12,659 nt of DNA from Rikenella microfusus (GTDB lineage: Bacteria; Bacteroidota; Bacteroidia; Bacteroidales; SZUA-534): the NCBI GenBank assembly GCA_020719105.1, contig DYQV01000028.1:1-12659 (forward strand). The letters run 5' to 3'. The translations under genes and the position numbers were made by a program. How positions within the stretch are numbered: position 1 is the stretch's first letter; each line of letters opens with the position of its first letter. Of the stretch, positions 8,229-12,659 are shown in pieces. The notes under the pieces are model-generated. The model saw only the letters and a list, made by a program, of their open reading frames with translations. It was not told where the DNA came from and searched no databases.

Positions 8229-8585
8229 TCAACCTTTCTTCCGCCTCTTATACAGTTGCGCAATGCTCGTTACACCATGAAAGTCCAGTCTGCATTGTTC
8301 TTTACAGAATAATTGCCATGTTGTCCTCTTTTCAAAAGTTTTCCCACAATGCTTACAAATCCCTATTTTCCACGATGCTTTATCATTAACGCATTGCGTT
8401 GTGTCATCGGGTTGCTGTGTAGGATTTTGCACGGGTAAATCATTGGAATTTTCCTTATTTATAACGCATTGCGTAACGCATTGCGTAGGAGAAACAACAT
8501 TTTCTCTATTTTCCCCTATATTAACGCATTGCGTATTGTTTGGTAACATATTGATGCTATCGGTATTTTTTGCCCACGCGCCCAT
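8229..8585 (-). CDS. Small zinc-finger protein with TQCV repeats
   Basis: The 118-residue protein has a disordered N-terminal half containing four TQCV motifs (residues 18, 34, 38 and 63). A Cys4 zinc-binding motif lies at C77, C80, C94 and C98 (CKHC then FCKEQC), with H103 nearby and a basic end (YKRRKKG). Treble-clef-like C-x2-C...C-x3-C modules of this kind are frequent in small plasmid and phage proteins that bind nucleic acid, so DNA binding is a reasonable inference. It is the last gene of the minus-strand operon, 41 bp after the membrane-protein gene. No clear ribosome binding site precedes the ATG; a hairpin sits there instead. Confidence 0.65.
   Translation of the reverse strand: MGAWAKNTDSINMLPNNTQCVNIGENRENVVSPTQCVTQCVINKENSNDLPVQNPTQQPDDTTQCVNDKASWKIGICKHCGKTFEKRTTWQLFCKEQCRLDFHGVTSIAQLYKRRKKG
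8387..8534. repeat. Four identical palindromic 13-bp repeats inside the zinc-finger gene
   Basis: TAACGCATTGCGT occurs at 8387, 8462, 8474 and 8522. The core ACGCA-T-TGCGT is an 11-bp palindrome. On the minus strand each copy encodes Thr-Gln-Cys-Val with the same codons, and spacings (75, 12 and 48 bp) keep frame. Confidence 0.85.
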
Positions 8586-8590
8586 TAGAA

Positions 8591-8610
8591 CGCCGTCACT
8601 ATCAACGGCG
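8591..8610. promoter_or_regulatory. Hairpin just upstream of the zinc-finger gene start
   Basis: CGCCGT (8591-8596) and ACGGCG (8605-8610) form a GC-rich stem with an 8-base loop. Outer bases AGAAC/GTTCT can extend it. In the minus-strand mRNA it lies between two genes, six bases before the ATG at 8585. It could act as an attenuator, an RNA-processing site or a translation control element. There is no good T-tract. Confidence 0.45.
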
Positions 8611-8626
8611 GGTTTTGTTCTAAGGT

Positions 8627-9637
8627 TTAAAATTTTCCCAAATCATTAGTTTCCTCTTTGGCAAGTGCAACGGTATCGTGTAAAGATTGTTTAGATTCTA
8701 CTTTAGCTGGTTTCTCATCATTACTTAATGATTTTCCTTTATCGTCACCTAAACGATTTGTTTGCGGTGTTTCATGGGTAAATTGCCCTTGATAAACATT
8801 ACCGCGACCAAGCAATCCCACTACTAGCCAGACAATCGCGGAGAAAGCCTCAAAACTTACAGCGGAGAAAGCCAAAAAGTAGCTCTGCATTTTCTTAGCA
8901 TCGATACTCAAAACAGCGGCTTGACTGACAAAAAGCGGATGCGTTGTTTCGTGTGAATTAGCAGCTTGCGCAGGATTAGATTGAATGTTTAATAATTCAG
9001 TCGACGCAATTTCTTTAGCGGCAATAGCGGCTTGATAAGCGGTTGCGTTTTTAATCGTCAATTCAGTCGCCACGATTTTGGTTTCAAGCGTCACAATCGC
9101 TTCTTTGGAGGGCTTAATGCACTTTGTTGTGTGACCTTTTGGACAATTCGCAAGGATTGTTTGCTCATTCGAGAGTTTCTCTTTTAAGCCGTTCAACTTT
9201 GCAGTTTCAACATCGACAGAAACCGCGCTAAAACCTTCTAAGCTAATCGCACGGGTGTTTGCGCTATCATATTGACCTTGCTTTAATTTAACGGCGTTAA
9301 GCGCACTTGCACTGGCATTTTCTGTTTTATTCTGTGCATACGCCATGAAACCAAGGTGCGTTTGTGTGCCAATTACAAATAAAACCCCAATCCATAGCAA
9401 CGCACAAATGAATGAAATGATTGCGTGACCACTTTTCCATAAAATTGCAGCGGCTGGTAGAAACAATGCACCTAACACGGCAAACACAATTCCAAAGATT
9501 GCATAAACTATCTTTTCAAGCGGGTCGATTGCAAAACTTTGATAAACATAGCCCGCCGTGAAAATAGCCGTAATTGTCATGATAAACCCGATAACAACTA
9601 AAGTCGATTTAACGTTTTGAGAATTAGCGAGTTGCAT
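8627..9637 (-). CDS. Unrecognised membrane protein with long helical domain
   Basis: The chosen start is the internal ATG at 9637 (MQLANSQ), because GGAGGTGG at 9641-9648 is a near-perfect ribosome binding site. The longer frame to 9664 has no comparable site. This gives 336 residues. Three hydrophobic helices lie at about 12-34, 43-66 and 71-91. Residues 95-250 form an Ala/Lys/Glu-rich helical region with a central cysteine pair, C165 and C173 (CPKGHTTKC), that could form a disulfide. A fourth membrane helix lies at about 253-277, followed by a hydrophilic, Lys/Glu-rich C-terminus. The start overlaps the upstream gene by 14 bp, so the two are probably translationally coupled. I do not recognise the family. 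The layout of membrane helices flanking a coiled-coil-like segment recalls other uncharacterised mobile-element proteins. Confidence 0.7.
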   Translation of the reverse strand: MQLANSQNVKSTLVVIGFIMTITAIFTAGYVYQSFAIDPLEKIVYAIFGIVFAVLGALFLPAAAILWKSGHAIISFICALLWIGVLFVIGTQTHLGFMAYAQNKTENASASALNAVKLKQGQYDSANTRAISLEGFSAVSVDVETAKLNGLKEKLSNEQTILANCPKGHTTKCIKPSKEAIVTLETKIVATELTIKNATAYQAAIAAKEIASTELLNIQSNPAQAANSHETTHPLFVSQAAVLSIDAKKMQSYFLAFSAVSFEAFSAIVWLVVGLLGRGNVYQGQFTHETPQTNRLGDDKGKSLSNDEKPAKVESKQSLHDTVALAKEETNDLGKF

Positions 9638-9923
9638 TATCCACCTCCATCCGATTAACAACACAGCAATCCATTAGCTTTATAGCGATTTCAAGGGTTA
9701 GAACACCGCGTCGAATTGTGCGCAAATCTTTGGGTGCAACTTGATTTAAGTTACCGTTATCAACTTGATTAGAAGTCCCCGTTTGTAACCCATACTTTTG
9801 AGGGTTGTTTTTCAAATCAATAACGGTTTCATTGTATCGTTTCCAATTATTGATTAATGATTGCATATCTGCATTGATAGGCATTGCAACTAATAAAGAA
9901 GCGATTAGAAATAAATATTTCAT
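9624..9923 (-). CDS. Small exported protein of unknown function
   Basis: The 99-residue protein has a short, clear signal peptide (MKYLFLIASLLVAMPINA, cleavage near residue 18). A polar mature part has an Asn/Gln-rich middle (GTSNQVDNGNLNQV) and a C-terminal helix with adjacent cysteines (DCCVVNR). AAGGAG precedes the ATG by 7 bp and the start overlaps the previous stop by one base (TAATG). It is probably periplasmic. Its position between two membrane-protein genes suggests they act together. Family not recognised. Confidence 0.68.
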   Translation of the reverse strand: MKYLFLIASLLVAMPINADMQSLINNWKRYNETVIDLKNNPQKYGLQTGTSNQVDNGNLNQVAPKDLRTIRRGVLTLEIAIKLMDCCVVNRMEVDNATR

Positions 9924-10327
9924 TATTTAGCTCCTTTCACTGGCTTGAAATAGCTAATAAACTCTTTAATAAAAGAGGGTTTTGCTTTGGGCTTTTCAAA
10001 TCCAATAATTGCAAAGTTAATCACTGTCACGAGCGATAATAAAATAATGATTTTGAAATACTCGTTTGAGTTGTTTGCCCATTTCACCACTTTGAAATAA
10101 GCGCCAAATACAACCGCTGCAATGATTGCAATAATGATTGCTTGAATGATTAACATAACGCTATTGGAACTGATTGGATAGAGAAAGCTACCAAACCAAC
10201 ACAAGGGGATACAAGCAACCGACAAAGCGGCTAATGAAGCAATGGCGTGCTTTCTCAAAAGGATATAGAGAATAATTGCACCCGCGCCTCCGCCTAACAA
10301 AGAAGCAAATAATTGGCTAGAAATCAT
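9923..10327 (-). CDS. Four-helix inner-membrane protein of unknown function
   Basis: The 134-residue, very hydrophobic protein has about four membrane helices (roughly 5-24, 29-50, 55-80 and 90-110), the first including GGGAGAII. A basic, aromatic tail (SFIKEFISYFKPVKGAK) is probably cytoplasmic. The start overlaps the preceding gene in an ATGA junction, indicating translational coupling. GGTGGTGG lies just upstream of the ATG. No family was recognised. Confidence 0.68.
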   Translation of the reverse strand: MISSQLFASLLGGGAGAIILYILLRKHAIASLAALSVACIPLCWFGSFLYPISSNSVMLIIQAIIIAIIAAVVFGAYFKVVKWANNSNEYFKIIILLSLVTVINFAIIGFEKPKAKPSFIKEFISYFKPVKGAK

Positions 10328-10764
10328 AAACCACCACCCAAACTATTTGAGTTTGAATTAAAAGGGTTTTGTGCGTTGCTTAGTTGCTCAAAATACTGTT
10401 GTGCAGTTGCAAGCGCGGTTTTGATTTCATTCAACGATTTGGCTGTTATTTCACCGCTATTGAACAATTGATTAATAGCAGTAACAACGGCGGGCGTGAT
10501 TTCTTTATTGGTAGGCGCTTTATTTGGCTTTGTACCAGATAGAAATGAGAGGTAGGATTTGATAGGATTAACGCTTTCTTTATTGACTGGCGCGCCCACA
10601 AACAAGGTTAAATCGCTATGATTGCGTTGTGGCACAACAGCAGCGTTTTTGACGTGATAATCCACGCCATTGTGTTGAATTACAAGGGAATTAACGCCTT
10701 CAGATTTGGCGTTTTGAACAGCGGCGGTTAAGTCTTTAACCGTTAATTGATATTGCGATTTCAT
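10324..10764 (-). CDS. Unrecognised soluble protein, first large gene of the membrane-protein operon
   Basis: The 146-residue protein has no signal peptide and no membrane helix. Residues 1-45 form a compact alpha/beta-looking segment (TVKDLTAAVQNAKSEGVNSLVIQ, given here only as a position guide for residues 8-30, then HNGVDYHVKN). A linker follows, then a helical C-terminal half with a Gly-rich end (NSLGGGL). There is no strong ribosome binding site; the ATG directly follows a hairpin (10765-10799). A small upstream ORF overlaps its first 29 bases. Family not recognised, and the function can only be guessed from linkage to two membrane proteins and one exported protein. Confidence 0.62.
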   Translation of the reverse strand: MKSQYQLTVKDLTAAVQNAKSEGVNSLVIQHNGVDYHVKNAAVVPQRNHSDLTLFVGAPVNKESVNPIKSYLSFLSGTKPNKAPTNKEITPAVVTAINQLFNSGEITAKSLNEIKTALATAQQYFEQLSNAQNPFNSNSNSLGGGL

Positions 10765-10864
10765 GTTGATAACTCACTGGTTTTGTGAGACTAATCAACA
10801 ACATACGCAACGCAACGGCTTGAAATTGCCGTTTATGATGGGTATAATGAATTGCAGATTTCAT
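10736..10864 (-). CDS. Possible 42-residue leader ORF
   Basis: ATG at 10864 has GAGG at 10873-10876, a better ribosome binding site than the gene it precedes. The frame runs 42 codons (MKSAIHYTHHKRQFQ..., basic with a short hydrophobic middle) and stops at 10736, overlapping the 146-residue gene by 29 bp in another frame. It could be a leader peptide that couples or tunes translation. Alternatively, it is a remnant of a duplicated gene start. Confidence 0.35.
   Translation of the reverse strand: MKSAIHYTHHKRQFQAVALRMLLISLTKPVSYQHEIAISING
10765..10799 (-). promoter_or_regulatory. Leader hairpin abutting the start of the membrane-operon first gene
   Basis: GTTGAT (10765-10770) pairs with ATCAAC (10794-10799), and CTCAC (10773-10777) pairs with GTGAG (10785-10789), around a 7-base loop. 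In the minus-strand mRNA this stem ends exactly where the ATG begins, so it could limit initiation or bind a regulator as DNA. Confidence 0.5.
10820..10848 (+). promoter_or_regulatory. Near-consensus sigma-70 promoter facing away from the membrane operon
   Basis: TTGAAA (10820-10825), a 17-bp spacer and TATAAT (10843-10848) form a near-consensus promoter. No credible plus-strand gene follows, only a terminator about 80 bp downstream of the predicted start. Confidence 0.6.
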
Positions 10865-10959
10865 GTGATTAGCCTCACGTTGAAATTACCCTTTAAGAAG
10901 AGGTGCAAACTCTTTTTATCGGGGGGAAGCCCGTTATCTGAAAAGGTAGCGGGTTTTTT
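10855..10959 (+). ncRNA. Candidate antisense small RNA to the membrane-operon leader
   Basis: The interval runs from the predicted start of the 10820-10848 promoter to the end of the 10930-10959 terminator, about 105 nt. It contains an inner AAGAG/CTCTT hairpin near 10896-10916. It is complementary to the ribosome binding site and start of the 42-codon leader ORF on the other strand. No known RNA family was recognised. The plus-strand 80-codon frame across here does not look protein-like. Confidence 0.42.
10930..10959 (+). terminator. Rho-independent terminator, plus strand
   Basis: CCCGTTATC (10930-10938) pairs with GGTAGCGGG (10945-10953) through 9 bp with G-U pairs, around TGAAAA, followed by TTTTTT. 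There is no T-tract on the other strand, so it acts on plus-strand transcripts. Confidence 0.8.
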
Positions 10960-10997
10960 AATGGTACTGCTAAAAAATTATTTTGTCCATACTTTAA

Positions 10998-11065
10998 CAA
11001 ATTAAGGGGTAACTTCTTTAAGTAAAATTTAAGGAACGTTCTTTCCAATTAAGCCCCTTAATTTG
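10998..11065. repeat. 12-bp perfect inverted repeat, 68 bp overall
   Basis: CAAATTAAGGGG (10998-11009) and CCCCTTAATTTG (11054-11065) are perfect arms. Inside is a second weaker pairing and the palindrome GAACGTTC (11034-11041). The right arm falls on the DQIKG codons of the mazF remnant. It may be a leftover recombination or insertion footprint, or a transcript-end hairpin. No T-tract follows either arm. Confidence 0.6.
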
Positions 11066-11072
11066 ATCGCCT

Positions 11073-11100
11073 ATTATAACATATTTTGCAGATAAATCAA
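11073..11100 (-). promoter_or_regulatory. Possible minus-strand promoter for the membrane operon
   Basis: On the minus strand, TTGATT (11100-11095), a 16-bp spacer and an extended -10 TGTTATAAT (-10 at 11078-11073) lie upstream of the operon. The sequence also belongs to the mazF remnant, so the match may be coincidental or newly recruited. A transcript from here would have a leader of about 300 nt. Confidence 0.35.
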
Positions 11101-11223
11101 TTGATAATAAAGTATAAATGGGTAAGATTTAACTTGTATTGTAATAGGACAAACCAGAGCAAAATATGTAGTTTAAAGGTGAAAGAATTAATACGGGTCT
11201 TCTTCTAGGAATATAGGTGTTGC

Positions 11224-11298
11224 TTACCATATTTCATTCCCAACGGGTTGACCTGTGGATATTTCAGAATGAAGGTTATCGGGCGTTACGGTTTGCAT
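11224..11298 (-). pseudogene. mazE: Remnant of mazE-like antitoxin (C-terminal tail)
   Basis: Minus-strand codons 11298-11227 end with VTPDNLHSEIS...PVGNEIW and a TAA at 11224-11226. This is close to the E. coli MazE tail ITPENLHENIDWG...KEVW, the part that wraps around MazF. The mazF start (ATG, 11228-11230) overlaps the stop, the usual mazEF arrangement. The frame is open back to about 11385 but I cannot recognise the N-terminal AbrB-like DNA-binding domain there. The 5' half is lost where the recombinase gene's upstream region begins. Confidence 0.75.
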
Positions 11299-11377
11299 AA
11301 CATTATTGTACGGGAATCCCTTAGATAAAGCATGGCAAAGTATTTTAAATAAAGAGATGGATTTAAGGGATTTAGGA

Positions 11378-11386
11378 TGCGATAAT
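11378..11386 (+). promoter_or_regulatory. Possible extended -10 promoter of the recombinase gene
   Basis: TGCGATAAT matches an extended -10 with one deviation and lies 43 bp upstream of the recombinase ATG. The -35 region is weak. Confidence 0.4.
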
Positions 11387-11428
11387 TACAGTTATCAATT
11401 CTAACATTACTTTAAAGGTCAATTCAAA

Positions 11429-12367
11429 ATGTCTGCGATAACCACACAATCTACAAACAATTTACCCGTCGCTTTATCGACCGATGTAAAAAAATATATT
11501 GCCGCTTCGATTTCTGAAAGTACCAAACGGGCGTACAAAAAATGGCTAACTGTTTTCGAAGGTCACGGCTTCACAATCCCCTGCAACGCGACCGACGTGG
11601 TTTGCTTTTTAACCTCAATTAAGAAGGTGGACGGAGGCGACTATTCAGCCCAAAGTTTGAATCAAGCACTCGCAGCGATTGCCTGTGCGCATGGGTTAAT
11701 GGGCGCGCCTAACCCTTGCAATGATGCACTCGTCAAAACAGTATTCAGTGGAATGAAGCGGGTGCACGGCACAAAGCCCACGCGACAAGCTGCACCGGTC
11801 AAAAAGGATTCTTTAATCGAGCACATTAAAAAGCCCACAAGTAAAATTGAAGTTAGAAATAACGCCTTAATTTTAATCGGTTTCTTTGGTGCATTTCGAC
11901 GGAGTGAATTAGCTAATCTTGATTTCAATGATGTGCAATTTACAAATGAAGGCGTGGTTTTAACTTTAAAGAAATCTAAAACAAATCAAGAGGGTAAATT
12001 AGAGCAAAAGTTTCTACCTTCGCGCACTGATAAATTGTGCCCATGCAAAGCACTAAAACAATGGTTAGAAATTAGCAAAATAAACAGCGGACGGTTGTTT
12101 AGAAATATCAAGAAAAACGGCGAGTTAGGCGATTCTATAAGCGAAAACTCAATTAACTTAATTATTAAGAAAGCGTTTAATGAAGTTGAAACAAGCGGCG
12201 TTATGAAGGTATCTGGTCACTCGTTAAGAGTTGGACTTATCACCACTTGCGCGCTCGCTAAAGTTCCTACTGCAAAGATTCAAGCCGTCACGGGTCATAA
12301 AACGCCTCAAATGATTGCTCATTATTCCCGTGAAATAGAAGGTTTTGATTCTTATCCTGAAATTTAG
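11429..12367 (+). CDS. Tyrosine recombinase/integrase
   Basis: The 312-residue protein has an N-terminal SAM-like core-binding domain (about 14-110, with STKRAYKKWLTVF) and a C-terminal phage-integrase catalytic domain (about 120-305). Visible catalytic residues are R157 (AFRRSEL), H264 and R267 (HSLR), H290 (GHKTPQM) and nucleophile Y299 (HYSR). The KKSKTNQEG turn near 182 is the probable catalytic lysine region. All signature residues are present, so it should be active. It cuts and rejoins DNA at specific sites, either resolving plasmid multimers or integrating/excising the element; the sequence does not decide which. AAAGG lies at 11414-11418, 10 bp before the ATG. The gene directly follows the broken mazE. 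Confidence 0.92.
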   Translation: MSAITTQSTNNLPVALSTDVKKYIAASISESTKRAYKKWLTVFEGHGFTIPCNATDVVCFLTSIKKVDGGDYSAQSLNQALAAIACAHGLMGAPNPCNDALVKTVFSGMKRVHGTKPTRQAAPVKKDSLIEHIKKPTSKIEVRNNALILIGFFGAFRRSELANLDFNDVQFTNEGVVLTLKKSKTNQEGKLEQKFLPSRTDKLCPCKALKQWLEISKINSGRLFRNIKKNGELGDSISENSINLIIKKAFNEVETSGVMKVSGHSLRVGLITTCALAKVPTAKIQAVTGHKTPQMIAHYSREIEGFDSYPEI

Positions 12368-12659
12368 TAATCTGATGAATTTAGTAACCATAATCAAAAA
12401 CAAGGGGAAAAATCATGAGCAGCGGCGGACGGCGCGAAGGTGCGGGCAGAAAAAAAGTTTTAACCTATGAAACAACCGTTATTAAAATACCTTTACCAGT
12501 CAAAGATTTACTGAAATCTATTGTTGACTATGAAATTAGTTACTTGAATCAAAATGGTGGTTTTGATTTGGATAATCGTTATCAAACTGATTCAAGTAAC
12601 CACAATCAAACTGATTCAAGTAACCACAATCAAACTGATTCAAGTAACCACAATCAAAC
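12361..12659 (+). repeat. 24-bp tandem repeats with degenerate and inverted copies
   Basis: Exact 24-bp units start at 12583, 12607 and 12631 (unit begins CAAACTGATTCAAGTAACCA), and a fourth is cut by the window end. A degenerate copy precedes the gene at about 12372-12398 (CTGAT...AGTAACCA.AATCAAA). GTTACTTGAATCA at 12539-12551 is an exact 13-bp inverted match to the unit. The array may be a protein-binding or centromere-like site as well as coding sequence. Confidence 0.75.
12415..12659 (+). CDS. Probable ribbon-helix-helix DNA-binding protein, 3' end outside window
   Basis: ATG at 12415 follows AAGGGGA (12402-12408) by 6 bp. The 81 visible codons open with SSGGRREGAGRKK, a basic Gly/Arg segment common in small plasmid proteins. 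Then comes TTVIKIPLPVKDLLKSIVDYE, whose core beta-strand (VIKIP) followed by a helix suits a ribbon-helix-helix domain. From about residue 57 the protein becomes repeats of QTDSSNHN and continues past the window end. It may repress its own promoter or act in partition or mobilisation; no partner gene is visible. It lies 47 bp after the recombinase gene. Confidence 0.65.
   Translation, partial: MSSGGRREGAGRKKVLTYETTVIKIPLPVKDLLKSIVDYEISYLNQNGGFDLDNRYQTDSSNHNQTDSSNHNQTDSSNHNQ

Larger units (their letters stand above)
10994..11230 (-). pseudogene. mazF: Decayed mazF-like toxin gene
   Basis: ATG at 11230 begins MVSNTYIP, close to the E. coli MazF start MVSRYVP. The next residues, RRRPVLILSPLNY, match the MazF stretch HRPAVVLSPFMYN, so about 20 residues (the GDLIWVDFDPTKG segment) appear deleted. 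A TAA lies at 11129-11131. In the same frame beyond it, VIIGDQIKGLNWKERS (about 11033-11083) matches the MazF C-terminal hallmark ADQVKSIAWRAR. Further stops lie at 11018 and 10994. The central VPCT-type catalytic segment is not recognisable. In active MazF the toxin is a sequence-specific mRNA endonuclease; this copy cannot be functional. It overlaps the mazE remnant the way intact mazEF pairs do. Confidence 0.75.

Noticed and set aside
8401..8649. 82-codon plus-strand ORF opposite the zinc-finger gene
   Set aside because: It is antisense to a gene with a clear Cys4 motif. Its TH-CV-like repeats are just the other strand of the palindromic repeats.
9638..9664. Upstream start (9664) for the large membrane protein
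   Set aside because: The nine extra residues lack a ribosome binding site, whereas the internal ATG at 9637 has GGAGGTGG at ideal spacing.
10763..11005. 80-codon plus-strand ORF
   Set aside because: It starts inside the opposite gene's start codon, has no ribosome binding site, reads through a strong terminator and the protein has no recognisable character. A small RNA explains the promoter and terminator better.
11253..11261. DnaA box (TGTGGATAT)
   Set aside because: One mismatch to consensus, isolated, and inside the mazE remnant far from the iterons.
11291..11317. dif/Xer-like recombination site near the recombinase
   Set aside because: Only one half resembles a Xer arm (GTTTGCATAA); the other half does not match, and the sequence is explained as mazE coding remnant.

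Overview
This A+T-rich window looks like part of a plasmid, or an integrated plasmid-like element, from a gammaproteobacterium. The basis is a Rep_3 (RepB-type) initiator with a tandem iteron array, a tyrosine recombinase, and an accessory load of secreted SLH/IPT-repeat proteins. The style of the SLH and IPT proteins recalls filamentous sulfur bacteria of the Beggiatoa/Thiothrix group. That placement is inference from memory, not a search result.

Region 1 (1-6567, + strand) is a tightly spaced three-gene operon for exported proteins. First is an SLH protein whose N-terminal part is the C-terminal half of an FAD-dependent oxidoreductase; its 5' end is missing or broken. Second is an SLH protein with four IPT/TIG-like repeats. 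Third is a 914-residue protein with a carboxypeptidase-regulatory-like domain and FG-GAP-like repeats. The second and third share a mature N-terminal domain that starts with a C-I-G-N-x-Y-E motif. A hairpin terminator closes the operon.

Region 2 (6568-8153) is a replication module. It has a gene-free AT-rich stretch, four 22-bp iterons, a 10-bp-arm inverted repeat that reuses the iteron core (probable Rep operator), an extended -10 promoter, and the rep gene.

Region 3 (8154-10864, - strand) is a compact operon of unrecognised genes with overlapping ends: a soluble protein, a four-helix membrane protein, a small exported protein, a larger membrane protein with a long helical domain, and finally a zinc-finger protein. 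The zinc-finger gene carries four identical palindromic 13-bp repeats. The operon's leader has an unusual layout: a possible 42-codon upstream ORF whose start region resembles that of the first gene, a start-proximal hairpin, and on the opposite strand a near-consensus promoter followed by a terminator, which would make a roughly 105-nt RNA antisense to the leader.

Region 4 (10994-11385, - strand) appears intergenic but reads as a decayed mazEF toxin-antitoxin module. A MazE C-terminal tail overlaps a MazF start, and MazF fragments are separated by stops and a deletion.

Region 5 (11429-12659, + strand) holds an intact tyrosine recombinase, then the beginning of a probable ribbon-helix-helix DNA-binding protein. 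That gene contains a 24-bp tandem repeat array running off the window end, with degenerate copies upstream of its start and one inverted partial copy inside it.
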